Source: CAWJPY01 sp963844865 (GTDB lineage Bacteria > Acidobacteriota > Thermoanaerobaculia > Thermoanaerobaculales > Sulfomarinibacteraceae). From it: DNA of 64,000 nt. Where the stretch lies: contig CAWJPY010000009.1 in NCBI GenBank assembly GCA_963844865.1, positions 62,001 to 126,000 of the forward strand, in the 5' to 3' direction. Numbering within the stretch: position 1 is the first letter of the stretch; every line of letters begins with the position of its first letter. A program made the position numbers and the translations under genes. The notes below the pieces were generated by a model, which worked only from the letters and a program-made list of their open reading frames with translations, was not told the origin of the DNA and did no database searches. Positions 28,514 through 35,603 of the stretch are shown here, piece by piece.

Positions 28514-29826
28514 TGGAAGCTCTCCATGAAGGCCTGCAGCCGGTTCTCGACCTGCTCCGTCGCGTACTGGCGAGGATCGGCGTGATCGGCCTCGATGACC
28601 GCCACCTTCACGCCCAGCTCGCGGGTGAAAGCTTCCTTGAGGTCGTACTGGCCCACCGAGTAGGGCTTGCAGGAGCGGTCCGAGTGCAGCACCACCCCGT
28701 CCGCGCCGAAGTCCGATATGAGCTCCCGCATGAGCCGGAAGCGGTTCCGGAGGTCGCGATTCAGGAGGGTGTTGGAGAGCATCTTGGCCGACGAGCCGAC
28801 CCGGTCGTCCAGGTCCCACAGGGGAACCGACTCCCGCCAGCTGTTGGTGTAGGTGGCGGTGACGAAGTTGAAGCCGTTGCTGGCGAACAGCCAGGACAGT
28901 TCGCGCAGCTTGGGCCAGATCGCGATGTTGTCCCACAGCAGGCGGTGGCGCTCCTCCTTGATGCCGCCGATGCCGCGCGCGACGCGATCGTTCAGCTCAT
29001 CCAGGAGCTCCCGGTAGTACGCGTTGCAGTCCTCGGTGCCGCGCAGCGTGACCACCGGCGCCATGTGGAAGAACTGGTCGAAGGCGGTCCACGGGGCGGG
29101 GCGGTGGCGGCTGACGTCCAGGCACTCCCCCCACAGCCGCGCCCCTTCCTTGGCCGTCCGGTTGACCCGGTCCAGCTCCTCGTCGCTCACGTGGCGGCCC
29201 GACACGTCGCGGGCGACCACGGCCAGCTCCTCGAGCTGATCGGCCACGAAGTCGAGGTGGTGGTCCTTGAAGTCGCCGTACACGTAGGGGGTGTCCAGGA
29301 TGAAGAAGGGCACCCCGAAGTGATCGGCGATGGTGCGGAACCAGTAGAGGACGGTCTGGCAGATGTTGGAGCACGCCGCCACCAGGTCCGGCCGGGGCAT
29401 GCGCCCGAGGGGTGTCTTGCCGGAGAGCACGCTGCCGATGTCGGTACGGGCGTAGGCGCAGAGGTCCTGGGAGTAGCCGGCCTCCTCGGCCACGGCGGCG
29501 AGGTCCGGCATCATGTGGCGCGCGGCGCACAGGGCCCCGTGGTTCTCGGGGTAGACGGCGTAGAAGCCGAAGGGGCGCATCAGCTCCACCGGGAAGCCGC
29601 TGGAGATCCAGGCCACCGGCACGGCCCCGTCCGCCCACCGCCCCTGGTAGTAGTAGATGCTCATCAGGTCCTTCATCTTGCGGGAGCAGGCGATGGGAGG
29701 CCCGAAGGGATGGTCCTTGGGGGCGTGCTTGCGGCGCCGGCGTTGGAGCCGGTAGTTCTCCAGGGCCATCAGGATCGGTCCGGTGACCTGGCCCGCGAGC
29801 TCGTACTGGAGACGTCTCGTGATCAC
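28510..29826 (-). CDS. 2-hydroxyacyl-CoA dehydratase / benzoyl-CoA reductase subunit (BcrB/HgdB family), larger subunit
   Basis: A 438-residue Fe-S subunit of the HgdAB/BcrBC superfamily, which forms the catalytic half of ATP-dependent 2-hydroxyacyl-CoA dehydratases and class I benzoyl-CoA reductases. Family landmarks include IACSRKMKDLMSIYYYQGRW, AACSNICQTVLYWFRTIA, DTPYVYGDFKDHHLDFVADQ in part, and HSDRSCKPYSVGQYDL near the end; these Cys are candidate cluster ligands. The start is GTG 29826 with GAGGAGG upstream. It follows the smaller subunit after 10 bases and precedes the activase with a four-base overlap. Length is close to that of BcrB. Confidence 0.87.
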   Translation of the reverse strand: MITRRLQYELAGQVTGPILMALENYRLQRRRRKHAPKDHPFGPPIACSRKMKDLMSIYYYQGRWADGAVPVAWISSGFPVELMRPFGFYAVYPENHGALCAARHMMPDLAAVAEEAGYSQDLCAYARTDIGSVLSGKTPLGRMPRPDLVAACSNICQTVLYWFRTIADHFGVPFFILDTPYVYGDFKDHHLDFVADQLEELAVVARDVSGRHVSDEELDRVNRTAKEGARLWGECLDVSRHRPAPWTAFDQFFHMAPVVTLRGTEDCNAYYRELLDELNDRVARGIGGIKEERHRLLWDNIAIWPKLRELSWLFASNGFNFVTATYTNSWRESVPLWDLDDRVGSSAKMLSNTLLNRDLRNRFRLMRELISDFGADGVVLHSDRSCKPYSVGQYDLKEAFTRELGVKVAVIEADHADPRQYATEQVENRLQAFMESFQ

Positions 29827-29836
29827 GCCGGCCTCC

Positions 29837-30937
29837 TCACCTGACCTCGAGCCGCACCGGCGCCTGCATCTCCACGAACGCCTCCAGGCGGGTGACCGCC
29901 TGGCCGGAAAGCTCCTGCTCCAGCTCGGTCTCCATGTACAACACCGGCGTCCCGCGCTCGGCCATCAGGCGCCGGATGAGGGGGACGTCGAACAGCTCGG
30001 GCTCGCAGAACTTCACCTCGTGGATGACGAGACCGACGGCGCCGCTGCGCTCCAGCTCCCCTTCGATGTGCTCCAGCCGACGCGTCTGGTTGATGGTGCG
30101 GGTGGGGCAGGGCGGACCCGCGAACTGGAGGTCCACCAGCGTGTCGAAGGGATCGTCCCGGAGCCGAGGCTCGTCGCGGAGAAGCCGACGGCCGAGGCCC
30201 GCGTAGTCGTCGGCAGCCACCCAGCCTCCGGCCTCGGCGATAGCGTCGAAGATGGCCATGGGCTCGGGCACGATGCCGGTGAGCATGAGGGGCACCCCCC
30301 GCTGTACCGGCTCGTCGCGCAGCCCGGCCACGGCGGTCTCGAGCTCGGCCAGGTGGTCCTCGGGCCAGAGGAACTCGCCCCGCCGCAGCAGGGTGTAGAG
30401 CTCGCGGTCGGTCATGTCGAGGAAGGCGCGCCGGTCGGCCAGGCGCAGCCGCAGCTCCCGGATCCTGCGGTGGAGCTCGATGGCGTCGCGCAGGGCGTCG
30501 GGACGCAGGGGCTTGCCGGCGAAGGTCTCCAGGTCGACTGCCAGGTGCTCCAGCTCTCGGCGGACGAAGCGGCGTGCGCTGGGGCGCTCGTCGCCCTTGG
30601 GATGGAGGTACCGAAAGACGGCCTTTCCCCAGCCGCCGAAGTCCGGCGCCTGGGTGGCCAGCCCCTGGATGGAGTCGCAGGTGTGCGGGAACAGCAGGCC
30701 GTCGACCCTGTCTGCGCCGCCGGCGGCCAGGAAGGCCAGGGCGTTGCGGACGATGGCGCAGACGTAGGGCTGGATGCGCCCAACGTCCGGGCCCCGAGGC
30801 GGCCCCGGGGGGCCCCAGAGCTCCACGGCCAGGATGTCAAGGGCGGTGAGCATCTCCTTGGGGTAGTGAATCGGCAGCACCGCCATGACCTTGCGACCGT
30901 GCCGCTGCTGCTGCTCGATGATCGTGGTTCTTCCCAT
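29837..30937 (-). CDS. 2-hydroxyacyl-CoA dehydratase / benzoyl-CoA reductase subunit (BcrC/HgdA family), smaller subunit
   Basis: A 366-residue partner of the preceding subunit in the same superfamily. Signature pieces are LPIHYPKEMLTALDILAVEL, DGLLFPHTCDSIQGLA, LMLTGIVPEPMAIFDAIAEA, GGWVAADDYAGLGRR and GLVIHEVKFCEPELFDVPLI, with Cys in HTCDS and KFCEPE as likely cluster ligands. ATG 30937 is chosen, with GAGGT upstream. It is the first gene of a four-gene unit (two subunits, activase, 3-hydroxyacyl-CoA dehydrogenase). Only one activase is present, unlike the four-subunit BcrABCD enzymes, so a dehydratase-like architecture is more likely; substrate unknown. Confidence 0.87.
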   Translation of the reverse strand: MGRTTIIEQQQRHGRKVMAVLPIHYPKEMLTALDILAVELWGPPGPPRGPDVGRIQPYVCAIVRNALAFLAAGGADRVDGLLFPHTCDSIQGLATQAPDFGGWGKAVFRYLHPKGDERPSARRFVRRELEHLAVDLETFAGKPLRPDALRDAIELHRRIRELRLRLADRRAFLDMTDRELYTLLRRGEFLWPEDHLAELETAVAGLRDEPVQRGVPLMLTGIVPEPMAIFDAIAEAGGWVAADDYAGLGRRLLRDEPRLRDDPFDTLVDLQFAGPPCPTRTINQTRRLEHIEGELERSGAVGLVIHEVKFCEPELFDVPLIRRLMAERGTPVLYMETELEQELSGQAVTRLEAFVEMQAPVRLEVR

Positions 30938-31388
30938 GGGACCTCGTCCGTCACGACAGTCTGACGCTCCTCTCGGCGGGGCGCAAGCGTGTGCGGGGCC
31001 ACGCCGTCGCCCTGCCATCGTAGCGGGGGTGGCCTCCCGGCGCCAATCGCGAGCCGTGACGCCGCGGGCAGCTCCAGCTCTGACCGCGCGTTCGGGAGCA
31101 CGTGGGTGGCCGCCGACCCCGGTCGCGTGCGTGAGGTTCTCCAGGTGCGGTGCACGGCGGACGGCCTCTCGACGTGATGGAGAAGGAGTCATCCCGGGAT
31201 TGTCGAGGTGCGACTCACAGCGGCAGCGACGGGGACGGTGAGCAGCGACAGGTGCAGCAAACAAGCGGTAGAGGCAGTGACCGGCAACGGCGAGGAGCGG
31301 TAGTGGCGGCGGCTGCATCCCGCGACTGACGGAGCTCGCGCCGATCGATGCTGGGAGATGGCATGATGGGCCCCACCGGGAGGTCGCC
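30938..31388. other. intergenic region between divergent dehydratase operon and alcohol dehydrogenase
   Basis: About 450 bases without a supported gene. The sequence is GC-rich with runs of CAGCGACAG/CGGCAACGGC-like low complexity around 31210-31310. I see no convincing promoter, hairpin or small gene. Confidence 0.4.
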
Positions 31389-32639
31389 ATGAAGGAGTCG
31401 CAGGCGGTCCGCTACCGAGCCAGCGTGGCGGGCTTCGCGCTCGCCAGGACCCTGGGCAGGGTGGCGCCCGGCGTGATGTTCGGACCCCTGGGCGCGGTGG
31501 ACATGTGCGCTGCTCCGGATCCGGCCCTGCCAGGCCCGGACTGGGTGAGGCTCGAGGTGTCGGGCTGCGGGGTGTGCGGCACCGACCTGTCCGCGATCTC
31601 CTTCGCGTCGAGCCCGGCCATGGAACCATTCGCCTCCTTCCCGGCGGTGCTCGGGCACGAGATCGTGGCGCGGGTGGCCGAGGTCGGGGACGGAGTCCTT
31701 GGGCTGGAGCGCGGCCAGCGGGTCAGCTTCGACCCCACCATCTCGTGTATGGTGCGGGGCCACGTCGAGCCCTGTGCGGCGTGCACCCAGGGCCATCCGC
31801 CGGCGTGTGAGCGCTCGGGGGAGGAGGGCGAGACTGTGATCGACGGCCACCCCCTGGCCCCGGGCCTGACCGTCGGCTTCCACCGCGACCTGCCCGGGGG
31901 GATGGGCGCCCGCGTCATCGCGCACGTCAGCCAGGTCTACCCATTGCCGGACGAGGTGGGCGACGACATTGCTGTGCTCACCGAGCCCCTGGCGGTAGCG
32001 ACCCACGCCGTCCTCCGCATGCCCCTGGACGATCGGGGACCGGTGCTGGTCATCGGCAGCGGCGCCATCGCCCTGGGAGTGATCTGGGCGCTGCGCGCCA
32101 CCGGTTTCAAAGGCGAGGCGGTGAGTGTGGTCAAACGGCCCCACGAGGCGGAAGCGGCACGACGGCTGGGAGCCGATAGGACGGTGCGTCCGGGGGCGGA
32201 GGCCCGGCGGGCCCTCCTCGACACGGGCGCCAGGGCGTACAAGCCGATCATCGGTCCCGAGGTGTTCTCCGGTGGTGGGTTCCCCGTTGTGTTCGACGGC
32301 GTCGGCAACCGCTCCAGCCTCGGGCTCGCTCTCGATGCCGCCCGGGTACGCGGTCACATCGCGGTGCTCGGCTGCGCCGGCCGCATCCGGGACCTGGAGC
32401 TGAGCTTCCTGTGGGCCCGGGAGCTCGAGGTCCACGGCTTCGTCTGCTACGGCGCGGAGAGCTGGCGAGGGGAGAGCCTGCACACCTTCCGGGTCGTGCA
32501 CCGCCTCATGGTCACCCACGGCAACGCCCTTCGGGCGCTGCTCACCCACAACTTCCCCCTTGATCGCTACCGGGAGGCCCTCCGCACCGCCGCCGACCAT
32601 GCGAGGACCGGCGCCATCAAGGTCGTGCTGCGTCCCTGA
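31389..32639 (+). CDS. zinc-dependent MDR-family dehydrogenase
   Basis: A 416-residue medium-chain dehydrogenase. Zinc-site residues appear in SGCGVCGTDLSAISF and LGHEIVARVAEVGDG; a Cys-containing stretch (EPCAACTQGHPPACE) stands where the structural zinc lobe is expected; the NAD motif is VLVIGSGAIALGVIWALR. The insertion between the two domains makes it longer than typical 340-residue alcohol dehydrogenases. GGGAGG precedes ATG 31389. It is divergent from the dehydratase/reductase operon and could oxidise a hydroxyacyl or alcohol intermediate of the same pathway (inference). Confidence 0.84.
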   Translation: MKESQAVRYRASVAGFALARTLGRVAPGVMFGPLGAVDMCAAPDPALPGPDWVRLEVSGCGVCGTDLSAISFASSPAMEPFASFPAVLGHEIVARVAEVGDGVLGLERGQRVSFDPTISCMVRGHVEPCAACTQGHPPACERSGEEGETVIDGHPLAPGLTVGFHRDLPGGMGARVIAHVSQVYPLPDEVGDDIAVLTEPLAVATHAVLRMPLDDRGPVLVIGSGAIALGVIWALRATGFKGEAVSVVKRPHEAEAARRLGADRTVRPGAEARRALLDTGARAYKPIIGPEVFSGGGFPVVFDGVGNRSSLGLALDAARVRGHIAVLGCAGRIRDLELSFLWARELEVHGFVCYGAESWRGESLHTFRVVHRLMVTHGNALRALLTHNFPLDRYREALRTAADHARTGAIKVVLRP

Positions 32640-32641
32640 GG

Positions 32642-33526
32642 TTACCCGATGCGCTCGAGCCAATCGGCGACGGCGCGGCCGATGGCCTCCCCGGAGTCCT
32701 CCTGGAGGAAGTGGATGCCGGCGGCGGTGACCTCCTCCTGGTTGGGCCAGGACCGGCAGAGCTCGCGCTGGCGCCCGGTGAGGATGGCCCCGGGGTCGGC
32801 GTTGACGAAGAGCTTGGGCAGATCGGCCATGGCCAGCCAGCGGCTGTAGCCGGAGACGATCTCGTGGACGTCCGCTGGCTCGCCGCCGATGGGGATCTCG
32901 CGCGGCCAGGTGAGGGTGGGTCGCCGCCCTTCCCCGGGCTCGGCGAAGGGGCGCCGGTACTCGTCCATCTCGTCGTCCGTCAGGGTGCGCAGGGTCGATC
33001 CGGGCAGGATGTTCTCCACGAACACGTTCTTGTCCAGGATCATCTCCTCACCCGCCGGGGAGCGCAGGCCCTGGAACATGCGCCGGGCCGGCTCGGGCCA
33101 GTCCTCCCAGGTCAGGGGGGTGACGATGGCCTCCATGTAGGCGACGCCGCGCACCCGGTCGGGATGCCGGTGAGCCCAGTCGAAGCCCAGGGCCGAGCCC
33201 CAGTCGTGGACGACCAACGTCACTCGGTCCTCGACGCCCAGCATCTCGAGCAAGGCGTCCAGGTAGCGGCGGTGCTCCACGAAACGGTAGCGCCCGGGCC
33301 CCGAGTCCTGGAGCTTGTCCGAGTCGCCCATGCCCATCAGGTCGGGGAGGAGACAGCGGCCCAGGCTCTCCAGGTGGGGCACGACGTCCCGCCACAGAAA
33401 CGACGACGTGGGGTTGCCGTGTAAGAGCACGATGGGGTCGCCCTCCCCCAGCTCCAGGTAGGCCATGTCCGCGCCCAGCACGGTGGCCGTCTTCTTCCGC
33501 GCTCTCCACTCGGCAGCTTCTTGCAT
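32642..33526 (-). CDS. haloalkane dehalogenase (alpha/beta hydrolase)
   Basis: A 294-residue alpha/beta hydrolase. The halide-binding Asn lies in LLHGNPTSSFLWRDVVPHLE, the nucleophile Asp with the following halide-binding Trp is in LVVHDWGSALGFDWAHRH, an acidic residue is in LFVNADPGAIL and the catalytic His in AAGIHFLQEDSGEAIG. This order is that of DhaA/LinB-type haloalkane dehalogenases, which replace a halogen by hydroxyl. ATG 33526 has GGAGGG upstream. It ends three bases from the stop of the convergent dehydrogenase gene. Real substrate may be a natural haloalkane or an epoxide-like compound. Confidence 0.9.
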   Translation of the reverse strand: MQEAAEWRARKKTATVLGADMAYLELGEGDPIVLLHGNPTSSFLWRDVVPHLESLGRCLLPDLMGMGDSDKLQDSGPGRYRFVEHRRYLDALLEMLGVEDRVTLVVHDWGSALGFDWAHRHPDRVRGVAYMEAIVTPLTWEDWPEPARRMFQGLRSPAGEEMILDKNVFVENILPGSTLRTLTDDEMDEYRRPFAEPGEGRRPTLTWPREIPIGGEPADVHEIVSGYSRWLAMADLPKLFVNADPGAILTGRQRELCRSWPNQEEVTAAGIHFLQEDSGEAIGRAVADWLERIG

Positions 33527-33894
33527 GGTCCCTCCGGGTCGTTCAGCCGGAAGCGTAGCCGGTGGCCGGCCTGTGTCAAGGGATCGCCGCGGTCTGGCCT
33601 GCCCGAAGTGACGCCTCCTGCGGCGTGCCGATTCTGTCGGCGCGCTCCCCGCGGTTGCCACCGCCGACACTTCTTTGGCCCGCAGGCGATGCGCGGCCGG
33701 CACAGGCTGCTCCGGAAAAGTGTCACCAGTGGCACGCCCGAGGGAGGCGCCGTTCTCTGGGAGGCCGCTGTTCCGCGAGGGTGGGCCGCCGCTGAACGCC
33801 GTCGTTGATCGCCGACGCTGGAGACTGCCGCTGATCGCGGACGCGGGGCCTCCCGCCGGCGTGTGTGTCATGAGGGGGTCGGGCGCTCGAGCAC
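33527..33894. other. repeat-bearing intergenic region A
   Basis: About 370 bases without a supported gene. It contains the 37-base repeat at 33721-33757, shared in inverted orientation with 48214-48250, followed by degenerate GCTGATCGCNGACGC-like units at about 33805-33845. Confidence 0.6.
33721..33757 (+). repeat. 37-base intergenic repeat, copy A
   Basis: Identical over 37 bases to the complement of 48214-48250. It begins TGTCACCAGTGGCACGCCCG and ends CGCCGTTCTC. Both copies lie in gene-free sequence and are followed by related GATCGC-containing units, so this is a dispersed intergenic element and not a gene fragment. Confidence 0.85.
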
Positions 33895-34980
33895 CTAGAG
33901 GAAGCGGTCGAGGGGCTTGCCGGTGTCCTCGCTACGCTTGATCATCCACTCGATCATGTTCTTGGGAGCCCTGACGCACTGCTCTTCGGGCTTGCGGACC
34001 ATGGTGATGGACTCGGTCGGGCAGGTGATCGAGCACACCCCGCAGCCCAGGCAACGCTCCCGGTCGACGAGGTAGCAATCGTCGGCCTCGGAGATGGCTT
34101 CCACGGGGCAGCGCTCGTCCGCGCACACTCCGCATGCCTGGCAGGTGTCAGGGTCGATGGCGGCCCAGAAGTTGGACCTGGCGATCAGGTTCGGCGCCTC
34201 GAACTCGATGAGCCCGCGGAGCAGGCCGCAGCAGCAGGGGCAGCAGTTGCAGAAGTGGTAGGTGTCGCCCGTGACGTTCATGGTCGAGTGCACCAGCCCC
34301 GCCTCGGCGGCCTCACGCATGATCTTCTCCGCCTCCTCCCGGTCCACGGCGCGGCCCCGGAAGCTGTGGTCGAAGGCATGCTCGTTCATGGACATGGTGA
34401 TGCAGTTGCTGATCGGCTTGCCGCACGGCTTGCCCAGCAGAGCCTGTTCGGTGCGACAGATGCAGTCGATGGTGTAGAACGCCACCGCCCTGTCCATGAG
34501 CTCACGCACGCTCTCGTAGGGATGGATCTCGAGCCCGGCCTGGATCGAGCGTTCCACCGGAACGGTCTGCAGGAACGCCGGCTTGTTGTTGCCGATGCCC
34601 GCAAAGAAGCCCTCCCGAGCGTACTGCTCCATGAGCTCGGCGGTCTCCCGGTCCACGCGCGGCAGCTGGTACTCGAGGACGCCGATGACGAACGGCTGCA
34701 GGTGGTACCGGCGCCGCTCGCGAGACCCCATGGCCCCGATGCAGCCGTGCTCCCGCATCTCCTCCAGCAGTCGGGCGGTGGCCTCGGGATCACGTCCGAG
34801 GCGCTCGGCGATCTGGGAGGCGGCTTCCGGCATCAGCTTGAGCTTCGAGGTCAGCTCCGCCTCCTCCTCGGTGTAGATCTTCCTCAGGATCTCGAGCTCG
34901 ATCCCGCTCGCGGTGCGGGGGAACCCGTTCGGCAGGGCATCGAGGGTCTGGGCCAGGCGCTCGTAGACGTCCGTGCTCAT
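33895..34980 (-). CDS. 4Fe-4S ferredoxin-type protein with N-terminal winged-helix-like domain
   Basis: A 361-residue protein of uncharacterised type. The first ~100 residues look like a helix-turn-helix region (LGRDPEATARLLEEMREHGC, GAMGSRERRRYHLQPFVIGV). The middle contains Cys clusters (TIDCICRTEQALLGKPC, and FCNCCPCCCGLLRGL). The C-terminus is a two-cluster ferredoxin: CQACGVCADERCPVEAI and CLGCGVCSITCPTESITMV. A close paralogue lies at 43265-44356. Such proteins often accompany anaerobic CoA or oxidoreductase genes as electron carriers or redox-sensing regulators (inference). It is divergent from the multicopper oxidase across a 620-base region. Confidence 0.85.
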   Translation of the reverse strand: MSTDVYERLAQTLDALPNGFPRTASGIELEILRKIYTEEEAELTSKLKLMPEAASQIAERLGRDPEATARLLEEMREHGCIGAMGSRERRRYHLQPFVIGVLEYQLPRVDRETAELMEQYAREGFFAGIGNNKPAFLQTVPVERSIQAGLEIHPYESVRELMDRAVAFYTIDCICRTEQALLGKPCGKPISNCITMSMNEHAFDHSFRGRAVDREEAEKIMREAAEAGLVHSTMNVTGDTYHFCNCCPCCCGLLRGLIEFEAPNLIARSNFWAAIDPDTCQACGVCADERCPVEAISEADDCYLVDRERCLGCGVCSITCPTESITMVRKPEEQCVRAPKNMIEWMIKRSEDTGKPLDRFL

Positions 34981-35097
34981 GAGGAGACTCCCAGCGGCTG
35001 ATTCCGATTCGCTCGGCAGCGTACCACGACCGGGCGACCGGCAAAGTGTCCGGCCCCGGGGTCGCCGGGCGGCGAGTCCCTGTCGCAGTGTTTCAAC

Positions 35098-35118
35098 GTT
35101 TCACCGGCCGCGTGAAAC
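35098..35118. promoter_or_regulatory. inverted repeat GTTTCAC-N7-GTGAAAC
   Basis: Seven-base perfect arms GTTTCAC and GTGAAAC with a seven-base spacer (CGGCCGC). An additional GTTTCA lies directly upstream (35090-35095), so a longer pairing GTGTTTCA / TGAAACAC (35088-35120) is also possible. It sits 118 bases upstream of the minus-strand Fe-S gene start, as a repressor or activator site would. Confidence 0.5.
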
Positions 35119-35289
35119 ACCCGTCAACAACCTTCCCCCGGCCACTGCTGGCCGGGCCAAGTGACTGAAGATTAGCTCGTTGCAGCGTGCACGCACGGCA
35201 GACGGTCAGTGGCCCCCGAGAGCCGGCCTGTGTTCCAGTCGGATGGTCGCCGCGCCTCCTGGGTCTCCTGGCCGGCACCCGTCCGATCA

Positions 35290-35322
35290 TCATTAAGTCA
35301 CTATTAATGAGGAACTTATTAC
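35290..35322 (+). promoter_or_regulatory. AT-rich palindrome TCATTAA-N7-TTAATGA overlapping a candidate promoter
   Basis: Perfect seven-base arms TCATTAA (35290-35296) and TTAATGA (35304-35310) with a seven-base spacer. A weak sigma-70-like promoter overlaps it: TTAAGT at 35293-35298, 18 bases, TATTAC at 35317-35322. The spacing equals that of the upstream GTTTCAC/GTGAAAC palindrome. Likely control site for the multicopper oxidase. Confidence 0.45.
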
Positions 35323-35603
35323 TCAGGACCTGGGAGTGCGGCGGGCCTGGCATGGCGGTTGCTCTACGACTCGCCGAGTTCGCAGTCAGATCTGGGCCGA
35401 AGTCGCTTCCGGGAGTGTCCCGCTGGCTCGGTTCCGGAGGTGCCGACAACGAGGCGCCGGTGATCGGCGCATGGAGACAGAGGGAGGTCCCCACGCGAAA
35501 CCATGGACGGCTCGCAGCCCCGAAGGCCCGGAGGTGGGCGCCGGCCGCTTGCGGCGCCTCTCGCATCGAACCGAAGCAAACCACTCACGGAGGATCGAAG
35601 ATC

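Larger units (their letters stand above)
34981..35603. other. long divergent regulatory region between Fe-S protein and multicopper oxidase genes
   Basis: About 620 bases without a supported gene, holding two inverted repeats (35098-35118 and 35290-35310) and an unusually AT-rich patch around 35288-35322 in an otherwise very GC-rich sequence. If transcription starts near 35330, the oxidase message has a leader of about 270 bases; I did not recognise a known riboswitch in it. Confidence 0.55.

Noticed and set aside
35440..35560. Possible cyclic-dinucleotide (GEMM-type) riboswitch before the oxidase
   Set aside because: CACGCGAAACC and CGCAGCC fragments are vaguely similar, but the GNRA loop and second stem pattern are absent.
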